This document shows, piece by piece, positions 1 through 10,938 of a stretch of DNA of 64,000 nt. Position 1 is the stretch's first letter. Every line of letters begins with the position of its first letter. The notes beneath the pieces are model-generated. The model did not search any database. It worked only from the letters and a program-made list of their open reading frames with translations, and was not told the origin of the DNA. Made by a program: the position numbers and the translations under genes. The DNA comes from Taxillus chinensis (lineage: Eukaryota; Streptophyta; Magnoliopsida; Santalales; Loranthaceae): positions 40,566,258 through 40,630,257 of the forward strand of contig CM042092.1 in the NCBI GenBank assembly GCA_023512835.1, given 5' to 3'.

Positions 1-655
1 CATATTGTGGGAGGAGCTCTTGCAACTCTTCCATGATGAGTTCTTTCCCGAGTCTTTGAGGTGGCAAAAGAGGGAGGAATTTGGCAGCTTGAGGCAGGAA
101 TCGAGGACTGTGCCCGAGTATGAGCGGGAGTTCTGGAGCTTGAGTAGATTTCCTCCCGAGACTGTAGCGAGGGAGGACCTGAAAGCCCATAAGTCACCTT
201 GAGTCTTAGGCCAGCCCTTAGGCAGAGGGTGGCGATACTACGATTGAGGACCTTTGCTGAGGTTGTTGAGACAGCTCGTATAGCTAAGAGGGAGCTGGAT
301 GATGGGAAGCAGGCCCATCAGGGTCGTCAGTTGTAGGGTGGATCTGATCGTGATTTAGGGTTCAAGAGGCCCAAGACCAAGGAAAGAGATAACAGTTCCT
401 TCCGTAGCAGGGGTCAACCATCAGTGAACCCAGGGAGGTTCACCTTTGCGGCAGCACAGCAGGGTGGTTCAGCAAGAGCTCTCCCTAGCGGTTGTCATTT
501 CTATGGGGAGCAAGGCCATTTCAAGGGAAAGTGTCCCAAGAAGGACCTGGCGATGCAAGAACGTGGACGAGAGGGCCATTTGAGCCGGGTTTGTAGGAGT
601 GGCAATAGGGGGAGCCGGAGGCATGACATCCAAGCATGAGGAGTGATGCTACTTT
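1..655 (+). pseudogene. gag: gag C-terminal part with zinc knuckle, Tekay-like element 1
   Basis: Gag forms the virus-like particle that packages the element RNA. Positions 5-202 read MWEELLQLFHDEFFPES and a trailing VPEYEREF segment, the usual plant retrotransposon gag core. The same words occur in element D near 47422-47637. The frame then stops at a TGA after the KAHKSP segment, and residual gag continues in other frames. Positions 424-639 hold a CX2C-type knuckle, CHFYGEQGHFKGKCPKK, in which the second cysteine of the usual CX2CX4HX4C pattern is replaced by tyrosine-glycine. A second knuckle-like HLSRVC segment follows. The N-terminus lies left of the window. Stops and the damaged knuckle mean it is not functional. 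Confidence 0.85.
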
Positions 656-792
656 TCATGCACTAGTAGAGAGACCAACTCGTCGGTGGTAGGCTAGTCG
701 GGTAGTCAGGCAGATTTAGCCAATCTCGACCTCGGGGGAGGCCGGAGCAACAATAAAGTGATCTTGGAGGCGACCATGGCGGGAACCGTCCG

Positions 793-1260
793 GTGAGTGA
801 GCCGACTAGTGGCACGGGCCAGGGGAGGATGTTTGTCTTGAATGCGACACCTCAAGAGAAGGCCGAGCCACCACCTCCACCAGCGGAGGGTGGGGCAGGA
901 CCATTGGTGGTTAGAGGTACCCTTTTGATCTCTCTTATGCTTGTTTCCGTTCTCTTTGATACGGGTGTATCTTGTTCATTTGTTGTTGACCTTGTTATTG
1001 ATGGCTCTGGATTAGAATGTGTTGAGGCAGAGAGACCCCTAGTTGTTGAGTCACCAGGTGGGTGGTATGATTACGTTACGGCGTGTTTGTCGTGGTTGTG
1101 TGCTAACCATAGGGGATGTCAAGCTTAGTTTCGACTTGTATGTGATGCCATTGAGGACGTTTGACCTAATCTTGGGTATAGATTGACTTATGGCTTTCCA
1201 GGCCAAGATAGATTGTTATCGGCACCGTGTATCATTTGTGTCACCTTGTGAGGACTCCTT
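793..1260 (+). pseudogene. retropepsin-like aspartic protease, element 1
   Basis: This protease normally cuts the Gag-Pol polyprotein. The segment 793-1128 contains a proline-rich linker followed by LLISLMLVSVLFDTGVSCSF. The catalytic Asp-Thr-Gly is at 958-966. The second half of the fold (DLYVMPLRTFDLILGIDWL-type words) continues in another frame at about 1130-1200, so a frameshift splits the domain. The same arrangement is seen in element D at 46316-46911. It lies directly between gag and RT, as expected for a gypsy element. The split reading frame makes activity unlikely. Confidence 0.85.
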
Positions 1261-1379
1261 GGACCCCGGCAGGGGGGAGTGAGATTGTGAGGCGAGTCGG
1301 GCTAGGCCGGTGTTGGACCGGAGGGCTGCCATTACCCCAGGTTGGTAACCCTAACCTTTGCGGAGGAAGGGAAAGTGGG

Positions 1380-2300
1380 AATGAGGGTGTGGCTAGTAGT
1401 TGTTGAGCAATTTCAGGATATTTTTCCCGAGGAGTTTAGGAGTTTACCACCTAAGAGGAGCGTAAAGTTCACCATTGAGTTGGTATCGGGACTGGTCTGA
1501 TTTCCCAAGTGGCTTATCGTATGGGACCAGTGAGTTGAGGGAGCTTTAGAGGCAAATAGAGGAGTTAGTGAACCAGGGGGTATATCAGGCCGAGTACCTC
1601 ACCCTGGGGGTGCTCCGGTGCTCTTTGCAAAGAAGGCGGATGGTACGCTTCGTCTTTTCATTGACTATGGGAAGCTAAATTCGTTGACCGTGAAGAACAA
1701 ATATCTATTGCCTCGGATAGATAACTTGTTTGACCGGTTAAGTGGGGCCCAATGGTTTTCCAAGATAGACTTGCGGTTGGAGTACCACCGGTCGAGGGTT
1801 AGAGATGAGGACATCCCTAAGATAGCTTTTCGGTGTAGGTATGGGCACTATGAGTGGGTAGTGATGCCTTTTGGGATCACTAATGCACCGGCAGTGTTCA
1901 TGCATATAATGAATCGGTTTTTGCTCCATACTTGGATCCTTTTGTGGTGGTGTTTATTGACGATATTTTGGTGTATTCCAAGACCGAGATGGAGCATGTA
2001 GAACATTTGGCAACAGTGTTGTAAACCTTGAGGGACCAACAATTGTATGCTAAGTTTAGCAAATGTGAGTTTTGGATGTAGGAAGTTCATTTTCTTGGCC
2101 ATGTAGTGTCGACCGGGGTGTTAGGGTGGACCCAGCTAAGATTGAGGCTGTGTCATCATGGAAGAGGCCAACCAATGTTTCTGAGATTTGTAGTTTTCAT
2201 GGCTTGGTGGGATATTACCATTTTTTTGTAGAGGGTTTGTCCCGTTTGGCAGCTCCTATGACGGCATTGACCCGAAAGGGAGTAAAGTTTGAGTGGGTGA
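1380..2300 (+). pseudogene. reverse transcriptase, element 1
   Basis: This is the Ty3/gypsy reverse transcriptase, which copies element RNA into DNA. An N-terminal stretch related to SVEFTIELVSG is near 1450-1500. The core at 1618-2001 includes [35 protein letters not shown] and [13 protein letters not shown]. The catalytic FIDD box (1953-1964, followed by ILVYSK) is present but in a different frame from the preceding block, so at least one frameshift separates them. RT thumb words (LVGYYHFFVEGLSRLAAP) follow at 2072-2320 in yet another frame. In-frame stops are frequent. Family assignment is secure; function is lost. Confidence 0.88.
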
Positions 2301-2303
2301 TAA

Positions 2304-2760
2304 ATGTCGCAGGCATTTGAGTCTCTCAAAACCCGTTTGACAACCGCACCCGCATTGAAGTTACCTAAAGAGGACGTCCCATATGAGGTGTATTGTAATG
2401 TATCCAGGATTGGTTTGGAGTATGTGCTTATGCAGGAGCACAGTGTGATGGCTTACGGGTCGAGGCAATTGAAACCACTTATGCAGAATTACCCTACCCA
2501 TGATCTTGAGTTGGCGGCTGTTATCTTTGCTTTGAAGAGTTGGCAACATTACCTATTGGGGAAAAAGTTTTTGGTGTTCTTAGATCACAAGAGCCTTCAG
2601 TACATATTTACTCAGAGGGACTTGAATTTGAGGCAGAGGAGGTAAGTAGAGTATTTGCAGACCTTTGAATTTACTCTTGCCTATACCCCAGGCAAGGGCA
2701 ATGTTGTGGCTGATGCGTTGAGCAGGAAAGGGAAAGCTGAGGTGGCAGTGAGAGAGTTGA
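2304..2760 (+). pseudogene. RNase H, element 1
   Basis: RNase H removes the RNA strand of the cDNA hybrid. The segment 2304-2645 reads through [20 protein letters not shown], a [10 protein letters not shown] strand, [20 protein letters not shown] with the catalytic-type Glu, and [13 protein letters not shown]. The first catalytic Asp (normally CDAS) is replaced: here it reads YCNVSR, so Asp to Asn. A stop at about 2643 is followed by more RNase H tail ([20 protein letters not shown]) at about 2660-2730. The Asp-to-Asn change plus stops predict an inactive protein. Confidence 0.85.
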
Positions 2761-2875
2761 AGTTGATGGAGCAGTTGGCAATGTTGAATTCTGACCTATT
2801 GCTCGTGATGGTAAGACAGTCCTGAGTCCTATTGTTGTTGTGCCAGAGTTGTACTAGCGAGTTCGGGAGGGCTAG

Positions 2876-3795
2876 TTGGGTGATATTGAGTGTGAGGTTC
2901 TCCGTGCCCGCATTGAGGCTAGTGAGCTATCTGAGGATTGGACAGAGGGCCCTGAGTATGAGTTGTCTTTTCAGGGGTGGCTAGTAGTGGCTTCTTCTCT
3001 CCGGGATGCGGTGATGAGGGATTTTCACCAGTCTAGGGTCGCTATGGATCTAGGGGGTACGAAGATGTACCACGCACTCCGGGGGCATTTTTGGTGGTTT
3101 GGGATGAAACGTGATGTGGCGGCATTTGTTTCGAGGTGCCTCACTTGTCGCAGTGAAAGCCGAGCATCAGTGGCCGACGGGCATGTTGCAACTATTGCCG
3201 ATAGCGGAGTGGAAGTGGGACCACATAGCGATGGATTTTGTGGCCTGGCCTTCCACCCACTATTGGGAGGAAAGACATGATATGGGTAATTGTGGATCAG
3301 CTAACGAAGTCGGCCCATTTTCTTGCCATTCACGAGCGGGATTCCATTGGGGTGTTAAGTCAACTCTATGTGAACGAGATTGTGAGATTGCATGGGGTAC
3401 CATCGTCGATTGTGTTTGACCAAGACTCCCGTTTTTGGGTAGGTTTGCAGGAGGCTATGGGGACAAAGCTTAGCTTGAGTACGGCTTTTCACCCCGAGAC
3501 CGATGGTCGGACAGAGAGGATGAATTAGACATTGGAGGACATGTTGAGGGCCTGTGTGCTAGATTTTGGGGCTTCGTGAGCTACTCACCTTCCTTTGGTG
3601 GAGTTTGCCTACAATAACAGTTATCAGGCATCCATTGGGATGGCTCCTTTTGAGGCATTGTATGGCAGGCCGTGTCGATCACCTTTGTGTTGGACTGAGG
3701 TGGGAGAGGCAGCTCTTTTGGGACCACAATTGGTTCAAGAGGCTACCGAGAAGGTCAAGTTGATTCGTCAGCGCTTCTTGTCGGCTCAGAGTTGA
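2876..3795 (+). pseudogene. integrase, element 1
   Basis: Integrase inserts the cDNA into chromosomal DNA. The HHCC zinc-binding region is visible at 2876-3280 (HQSRVAMDLGGTKMYHALRG, then CLTC). The catalytic core follows in other frames: WDHIAMDF at about 3217 (first Asp), IVFDQDSRFW at about 3410 (second Asp) and FHPETDGRTERMN at 3490-3528 (Glu). The C-terminal part continues with [20 protein letters not shown] at 3595-3795. All three DDE residues are recognisable, but the reading frame changes at least three times. Several homologous blocks are in element D at 26500-27229 and 44449-44863. Confidence 0.87.
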
Positions 3796-4270
3796 CAGAA
3801 ATCTTATGCAAATCAGCGGCAGCGACCTCTGGAGTTTTCTGTGGGAGATCATGTGTTTCTCCGTGTTTCTCCACGTCATGGACATCGGCGATTTAGGCGA
3901 GGTTCCAAGCTATCTCCGTGGTTTATTGGTCCTTTTGAGGTTATGGCTCGTGTTGGGCTCGTGGCCTACCGGTTAGCATTGCCATCGCGGTTGAGTCGGG
4001 TGCACAATGTGTTCCATGTGTCCTAGTTAAGGAAGTATCATCCTAACCCCACTTATGTGATTGATTGCGGGACATTGGATATTGAGGATGACATGTCCGT
4101 TGTTGAGGCTCTTATCCTGGGATACTTGGATCGACGGGAAAAGCTTTTGCGTGGTTGTCTTTATTCCATTGGTTCGCATGTTGTGGTAAAGCCTGTGTTA
4201 TTGAGGAGGAGACATGGGAATGTGAGTCCATGATGCATGAGTAGCACCTGGAGTTGTTCGAGGACCGAAC
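3796..4270 (+). pseudogene. integrase C-terminal tail with degenerate chromodomain
   Basis: Positions 3841-4026 read GDHVFLRVSPRHGHRRFRRG, then [12 protein letters not shown] and a RVHNVFHVS strand, the SH3-like end of the integrase. After a stop the DNA still encodes words such as [20 protein letters not shown] and [10 protein letters not shown], which match the degenerate chromodomain tail of Tekay-type chromoviruses. Such tails are thought to guide insertion into heterochromatin. Element D carries a less broken version at 26160-26447. The assignment to a chromodomain is by position and word pattern, not by an alignment. Confidence 0.7.
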
Positions 4271-4601
4271 AATCTTGAGGGTGGGAGGTGGCTGTTGGCC
4301 AAGAGATAGTAATGTGATTTCCGGTACTAGTTGTTCATGATGTGTTGTGTATTGCCCTTTTGAGATGTGTACTTGTATTTGAGATGTGTTTGTGACGTGC
4401 GGGTATATGATATATGCATTATGGTGGTGCTTTGTTGAGTTTGTGGACGCATGTCCTTTTATGTGCTGTGTGCGGTGTATGATCCATTTGTGTGTTGTGG
4501 CTTGCAGTTTTACATAATAAGGTTCATGTGTTTGTTATTCCTTGCGGTTCTAGTGGCATATTGTTCCTTTTCGAGGACGAAAAGTCTTAAGGGGGAGAGG
4601 A
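4271..4601 (+). other. 3' untranslated region and polypurine tract, element 1
   Basis: This is a TG-rich non-coding stretch ending in the purine run TTAAGGGGGAGAGGA (4587-4601). The run directly abuts the LTR start TGTAATGACAC and is the expected plus-strand primer site. The same arrangement in reverse is at 25845-25860 for element D. Confidence 0.85.
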
Positions 4602-5993
4602 TGTAATGACACGTGTTTTGGGATGTGAGGAGTTAGTCACTGTTATGCTTTTTGAGTGGCAATTGTCAAGCTTTTGGGAGATTTCTTCTCATACACATTG
4701 GCTAAAACACTTTATATATAGATGAGCAAGTTTGAGGCAAGAGATAAGCCCAAGAGGGAGCTTTTAGAGGCTGCATGTGACAATGGCCTTTGTCACATGC
4801 AGTGATGTTTTTGCATGGGAGCCTTCCAGACCAAGTTCTAAAGCTAGTGGCAAAATCCTAGAACATTTGGAGGTTGCACGTAACAATGGCCTTTGTCATG
4901 TGTAACCATATTTTTACACCATCACCTTTGTTTTGTTATGCTGGTAATCTTTTCCCAAAGGGCTATGTTTGAATTATGGGTATTTTGTCTTGTGTGAAAG
5001 TAGGAAGGTTGAAACATGTCTTACTTATCAAAACTATGTCATTTTGATAAATGAGGTGTCCATATAAGGAGGTTGAGCTCTCTTTGTTTTATGTTTAGGG
5101 TTCGTTGTCGGCCTCTCGTAGCCGTCATAGAGAGAGAGAGAGAGAGACAGGATCTTCTCCTGATCGCCGCCGTGGTGATTCGCGTGGGTGGACGATGTCT
5201 AGCATGGGGGGCAAGAACAAGGAGGATCCTTTTAAGGTAGGGGTTCTGTTCTCCCTGAACCTATTCCGTTCTCAGGTCTTGTGGTAGACGAATTGTTGAT
5301 TAGATATGTTTTATATATATATATATGTGTGAAAATTCATATAGGTGTGATCTCCTATATGAATGTTGGCCTTCAATGGCAAAGTTATGTTTGGATATGT
5401 CGTTGAGTCCGGGGTCTAGGGAAATTCGGGTTCATTCTCGTGGTAGTGGACCCTGGGGATCGTTGGGGTATCTACGATGTTCGTTCAGTGGTTGAGAATG
5501 TTAGGGTTAGTCCCGCGGTAGGGCCTCGTGCGGAAACCTTAGAGTTTCGGGGGGAGTTATATTGATATGATAATTATGTTTGATATGATGATTATGTGGA
5601 TATGATATATACGGATTGTGTGTGGATTCCGAAGACGTGTATTTATCCGATGTGTTGTGAATGTGTGATTAAGTTTACTATGTGTGATTATAGAGCCTGT
5701 GTGGCTGTGGTTGTGGAAGCCTGTGTCGTTGTGGCTATGGTTGTGCTTGCTTATGTGGCTTGTCTGTGCGCTACTGTGTTTATTAATGTTGATTATAACC
5801 TGTTGTAGTATTGCCGCGACACTTCACTTGAGCACGTTGTCATGTAGATGTTAGGAGCATGGGATGAGTTGGGAAGACATGATCCTACCGAGGCCGTGGT
5901 TGCTCACCCCTTCTTTTGTGATTTGTTTTCCTTTCAGGGACCTACGGGCATTAGGTGGAACACCGAGGTGGAAGACTTTCTTTGGTTGTTGTT
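4602..5993 (+). repeat. 3' LTR of element 1 (interrupted)
   Basis: The LTR starts TGTAATGACACGTG. It holds two inverted repeats: a perfect 13-bp arm pair at 4771-4802 and an imperfect one at 4872-4907. It has one copy of the ACGT near-palindrome at about 5028-5049, a TATA box at 5061-5069, a GA microsatellite at 5130-5148 and the conserved hairpin at 5337-5362. A degenerate GCCTGTGTGGCTGTGG-type minisatellite is at about 5640-5770. It breaks at 5993 where copia A starts; the last five host bases are TTGTT. Confidence 0.85.
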
Positions 5994-7901
5994 TGTTGGG
6001 AATATAAGATTTGATGAAGCTGCCAAAATATAGTCTAAGTCTGGAGACTCGAAGAACCAAAGGTTGTATGGTCGAAGAGTCGAGTTCGTAGAAGTGAAAC
6101 TGTCATAGGACGTATTGGCAAGAGACTCATAGACTCGTAGGGTCTGGAGACTCAAGGCAAAATAGTGACAGAACATTGCGACTCATAGATCAAGGGTCGA
6201 AGGTCTCAGAGTCAAAGCACGGAAGAGAGAGTTATTGCAAGCACCAATATGTTTAGAGACTCGTAGAGTCGAAGAATTCTAAAGAACAGTAACCAATGTT
6301 AAATGACTCGTAGACTTGCAGCCCGTAGAAACCGTAGAGTCCCTAAAAATACTTAAATCTATTAACGTAACTTAATCTGCACCTAGACTCGAAGACTCGT
6401 AGGTTGAAAGTCGTAGAGTTGAAGCCTTCGAACGCTGTTAAGAAAACAGGACTCGTGGACTCGTAGGTTGAAGGTCGAAGAGTCGATGCTATAAAGACTA
6501 GCAAACAAATGAAACTGTAACTCAAGGGTCGTAGAGTCGTAGAGTCGTAGACTCAAGGGATACGATTATTCTAAATAAATTGCGAAACTTATAGACTCGG
6601 AGATCGAAGGCCGAGAGTATAGCCGAAGGGTTGTAGCCGTACGGAGACTTAGTTTATGAGCATCAGCGAAAGACTAAGGAAGAAAAGCGAAGTCTAAGAC
6701 TCGTAGAGTCAAAGATTTTCAGAGCTACTTAGTCAAATAAAGTAAACTGAGAGACCCGAAGGTCATAGACCCGCAGAACTAGAGTCGTAGACTCGTAGCT
6801 ATAACAACAGGTAGATTTGGCGGACTACGAAGAAGTCACTTTAAGCGCCATTCGAAGAGTTGGAGACTCGTAGAGTCATAGACTTCAGTTAATAGAGTGA
6901 CAACAACAGACTAATCCAACTTGAACTCCAGCATCGAAGACTCAAAGATATGAGTCGTAGACTCGTAGAAACACTGTAAAACCTGAAGCAAACTTTCGTA
7001 ACTTCCAACAAGGCTCTTTATCGAAATCTTCGAGTCACCAAACCTACAAGGCATTTACCTTCGAGGCAGACTTACAACGCTAAGCATATTCACTTAACGA
7101 TATCTTGACTAGGGTTTGTACAAAGAGCTTGCGCCATCCCGAGCGATTGAGCGCATTTAATGACACATTAATTGCTGCCAACTACGCTCCACGGATGAAT
7201 GGCCAAGATCGACCGCATGCCAAATACGTAGTATGGGCATCCGATCTCGTAAATTAGAGCAGATCAACCCATCCCCCGACATTCCGCATTTTCGGTGGCC
7301 AGAAGTCGGTCTGTCGGATGGACAACACGGCACACGAGCACTTTAACCTTAAAAATATATCTCTCACACACTTAACGACAAAATCAAGAGTTCAACCTCT
7401 CTCTCTCTCTCAAAAGAAGGAAACACACAGAACAAAATATAATGGTTTCGACATACCCGAAATAAAATATCTCTTGAAGAACCAATGCAAGAGTTCCAAC
7501 GCTAGAGAGAGAAACTCCAAGAGAGAAAAACTTCTAAGTGTTGTGTGCCGTGTTGAACTAAGATCAAGATAAAAACTTTCGATCTGATCTACTTTCTTGT
7601 TTATCCAAGATCCGATACGATCATCGAGTCTCTTCTCCGTGTTGTTTTCCACAATCCAAACTATCACAGATCATTACTTTCACAATCGAGATCTATTGAG
7701 AAAAGAGCATTTACTCTTATCTTAGTTTTGTCCGATAGTTCATCATCACTCATAGTATCACTCACAATACTACTACCGTCTTATCATAAATACTTCCATC
7801 ATAATCATCCGTGGAGGAATCCAAAACCAGGTAATGATCCTAGCTTCCGCAAACAAAGAAAGTCTATTCAACCCCCCTCTAGACTCACTTTGGGACCTAC
7901 A
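5994..7901 (+). repeat. 5' LTR of copia element A
   Basis: It starts TGTTGGGAATATAAG and ends GGGACCTACA, 1908 bp. The same LTR, 2098 bp without its insertion, is present as solo LTR F (27894-43315), which confirms both ends. From about 6020 to 6990 it is packed with the words GACTCGTAG, AGTCGAAG and TCGTAGAGTC. A CT-rich segment (7399-7413) and the stretch CCCCCCTCTAGACTCACTT near the end match the conserved LTR terminus of the other copia elements. Confidence 0.88.
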
Positions 7902-7918
7902 ATTCATATCGGAAGCAG
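7902..7918 (+). other. degenerate primer-binding site, copia A
   Basis: The bases ATTCATATCGGAAGCAG directly follow the LTR. They resemble TGGTATCAGAGCAG, the copia primer site for initiator methionine tRNA, with several mismatches. The position supports the call more than the sequence does. Confidence 0.5.
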
Positions 7919-7944
7919 TTCTACAACTCCGTAGAGATCCCTAG

Positions 7945-9079
7945 ATGGCCAACATGGATTTTAGCGGTGCGGCTCCAGCTCCCGAGCAAGCTCTAGTTCC
8001 TATTGAGGAACTTGAAGCCGATCGTGCTCCAGAAAAAAGGAGCAATTGGAGACCAAGAGCAGGAAGAACCGAGTATCAGCAGCAACAAGAAAGAACAAGA
8101 AGACTTCTATGATGTTCCGCCTGGCTCATCCTCCCAAGTACCTATGTGCACACCCGCGTGCTTTTCCAAATGGAAAGCGAGAATGAGAGCACACCTAGAC
8201 ATGCTCGACACCTATCTCTGGGAAACAATAAAGAATGGACCTTTCACCCCAAAGAGTATGCAGAGAGGTCGGTTAATGACAAAAGATCCAGATAGTTGGT
8301 CTAAGGTGGAGCAGAGGAAAGTAAAGCTCGGCTTCAAGGCAAAAGCCATACTTTTCTCTCGCACTCGCCAATGACATGTTCACAGATGTGTAGGATCTTG
8401 AGACTGCTAAGGAGGTATGGGACAAGCTTTGTCTCATCTATGAAGGAGATGAATAGATATAGGACAACGAGATCTCCATGCTCAAGCAAGAGTATGAAGC
8501 CTTCAGATGTGAACCAAAGGAGTCACTGGACAGCATTTATAAAAGGTTCACAGGCCTGATTCAACGGATGAAGACTTATAATGTTGAGATCTCTCAGAAG
8601 GACAAGAATGACAAGTTTCTGAGATCCCTACCCTTGAGACGGCTGATAAAGACATCAGCCATCTGTCAGCTGAATGAATGGAAGACTTGTGCCTTAGAGG
8701 CACTTTACGGGGACCTCAAGACGTTTGAGATGCAAAAAGAAGAACTTGAGGCATTTGAGAACCCTTCCAAGAAAAAGGAGAAGTCGTTGCCTTTAAGGTG
8801 GCTGCTGAATCAAGGGAACTATCTTCTGAAGAAAAAGAAGATAAAGCTGAAGAGCTTGACTCAGATAGCACCTCAGATCAAGAGGTGGCGTTTTTTATCA
8901 AGAAACTGCTGAAGGGAAGGGGGAACTACAGAAGGAAAGCAAGGCAGTCAACCTCATCCTTCTCTAAGGGAAAGGATAAGGAGAAGTTGCAGTGTTATCA
9001 CTCTAACAAGCCCAGCCACTTCACCGCCGATTGTTATAAGCTAAAGAGGGAGAAAAAGGAGGCAGTGACGAGAAGATAA
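7945..9079 (+). pseudogene. gag: gag, copia element A
   Basis: Gag is the capsid/nucleocapsid protein. The likely start is the ATG at 7945 (MANMDFSGAAPAPEQ), 43 bases after the LTR. A frameshift then moves the reading to 8003-8374, with FSKWKARMRAHLDMLDTYLW, typical of the copia gag core (UBN2-type). A second shift leads to 8478-8912 (EYEAFRCEPKESLDSIYKRF). A nucleocapsid knuckle remains at 8970-9030 (CYHSNKPSHFTADC), but the second zinc-binding Cys is Ser or missing compared with the usual CFKCGKPGH pattern. At least three frameshifts make it non-functional. Confidence 0.8.
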
Positions 9080-10540
9080 AGACCAAAGGCTCCTCAAGCG
9101 AAAGGATGACAAGAGGAAGAAGGCTCTTGTCACCAACAAGTTTAACAATGAAACCGAGGAGGAAGAAGAATCATCCGATGAGGAGAAGAAGGAAAAAGGT
9201 CTCATCGCTTCATGGCTGACCATTCACCTCCTTTCAAGGTAAGAACTTATGAACAACCCTATGAAAGTCGACAAAGAAAGATACTATTCTAAACTTGAAC
9301 GGTTTTCATGTGAATATAGAGACTCTATAGATGACTATGAAAGAACAAAGAGAAGATTAAGAGTGAAGTGAGTGAGATGAGAAGCACACACGATGATGAT
9401 TGGGACAAAGCAGGACAATTGAAAATGGCTAATAAAGACATCGACATGCTTGAAAAGGAACTAGATGAAACCAAAGCGGACTGGAGAAAGAAAGACAAAT
9501 CAATAAAAAGTGGCAAGATTCGCTGAAATTGCAACTCACTTTAGCACCACTCCGGATGTTAAAGGTCTAGCCTTAGGTCTAGGTTTCTTTGAAGACCAAA
9601 TAGTCAAGGCCCAGACTTACCCCTGTGCGGACCAAGTGTCTTGCCGGCTTTGTTCTTGTTGGTAGTGTGCTTCTTGATTGTGGAAAGGAGGTAAAAATGG
9701 CTATTACTTGTCCACCCAAACCTGTAATACCCAAGCTAAAAGTGATGGGTCTTGTTGCATCTCAGGACAGTGATGCAGCAGCTGAAATAGTAGAATTGAA
9801 AGCTGAACCTTTAGCAAACCTATCCTCTACATCCCTATGCAAGGGTAAGGGTGTAGTAATTCCGGAGACAGACACAAGGGACCTCATCGCTACGTTTGAG
9901 ACCGGTTCCACCAGCAAGGTTGTTTCCTCCCGGCCTAAATTTGTCCCAGGTGGTAGAGTTAAGAAAGGTCTGGGATATGTGAGAGAACCTAGGAAGCCTC
10001 TTAACGCTCCAACCAAACCCTTGAGATAGTGTGTCCAACTCAAACCTATCATATGCCCCATTTGTTGTGAAGTTGGACACCTCTCCTATCGATCAGATTC
10101 TACCCTGAGTATCTTAGGAAGGAGATTGCCACGAAATTAGGGTAAACCTTAAACAACTAAACATCTCTAAAAATCTGCAGTGCAACAACAACCCCGATAG
10201 GAAGAAACAATCCAGTCACACACAGGCTACCCAATCAAAGAACTTAAAGACTAAACCTGTGAAGAAAACGCTAATTCTATGCCTAAGAAAGTTGCCAAAG
10301 GCAATAGTAAAGAAGGAGAGTCGTGTATGTACTCCAAGGATCACCTTGCTAACGTGACTAATTCGGATCACCTAAATTAGCATGGCAAATTAAATCTGCT
10401 CCCTCTTACTAGAAACCTAAAATGATAACCTGACTCACACTTACCTAAAGCCCAATCTTAATTGGGCCCCCTAAGACTTAGCTGCACATTGTGTAGAAGC
10501 AGTGAAGTCGAAAGCAGCCACCGGAAACAAAAGATCAATT
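9080..10540 (+). other. gag-protease linker region, copia A
   Basis: This stretch has no conserved domain. Broken charged frames, partly coiled-coil-like (Lys/Glu/Asp-rich words near 9100-9520), are followed by a 134-codon frame at 9625-10029 (for example MAITCPPKPVIPKLKVMG). SIRE-type elements have a long variable gag C-terminus before the protease, and this is the most likely origin. From 10030 to 10540 I see no intact frame. Confidence 0.5.
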
Positions 10541-10920
10541 CCATCCAGTGGTATCTTGACGGTGCCGTGCCGTGCACTTGATAAATAATGCCTCGCTATT
10601 GAGTGAGGTAAGGGAGGTTGCAGCTTCATCTGTCACTTTCGGGGACAACAAAAAGGGTAAGATTGTTGGTAAGGGTACTCTCTCAAATGGTTCTATTTCA
10701 ATTGGAATGTATCGTTGTTCAAGGTCTTAAACATAACCTATTGAGCATACGTCAATTGTGTGACAAGGGTTATGAAGTTTTGTTAACTAAACACACCTGC
10801 ACAATTATGGACCCTGTCTCCAAAGAGGTGAAGCTGAATGGGCATAGACACGGCAATGTCTACAAGTTGGTCTTTGGTAATGCTCAATCTACTGAACCAA
10901 TTTGTTTTCTGTCCAAAGCT
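10541..10920 (+). pseudogene. aspartic protease, copia A
   Basis: The protease cuts the polyprotein. The active-site region is at 10549-10566: the bases encode Trp-Tyr-Leu-Asp and then go straight to Gly. The usual copia WYLDSGCSRHMTG motif has therefore lost bases at the catalytic Asp-Ser-Gly and shifts frame there. The flank of the domain is clear at 10618-10923, with VQGLKHNLLSIRQLCDKGYE, the standard C-terminal copia protease stretch. It lies directly upstream of the integrase, as expected. The missing Ser predicts no activity. Confidence 0.75.
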
Positions 10921-10938
10921 TGACCTGACATTAGTTGG

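Larger units (their letters stand above)
1..5993 (+). mobile_element. Ty3/gypsy Tekay/Del-like element 1, 3' part
   Basis: The element enters the window inside gag and runs gag, protease, RT, RNase H, integrase, chromodomain-like tail, polypurine tract and 3' LTR. That order, the LTR start TGTAATGACAC and the integrase tail are typical of plant chromoviruses of the Tekay/Del group. All domains are split by stops or frameshifts, so it is defective. Element D (24064-50273) is a closely related copy on the other strand. The 3' LTR is cut at 5993 by copia element A, and its last 400 bases or so are not in the window. Confidence 0.9.

Noticed and set aside
5105..5287. small gene downstream of the TATA box in element 1's LTR
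   Set aside because: The frame opens in a GA microsatellite and lies in the LTR leader; other LTR copies do not keep the frame.
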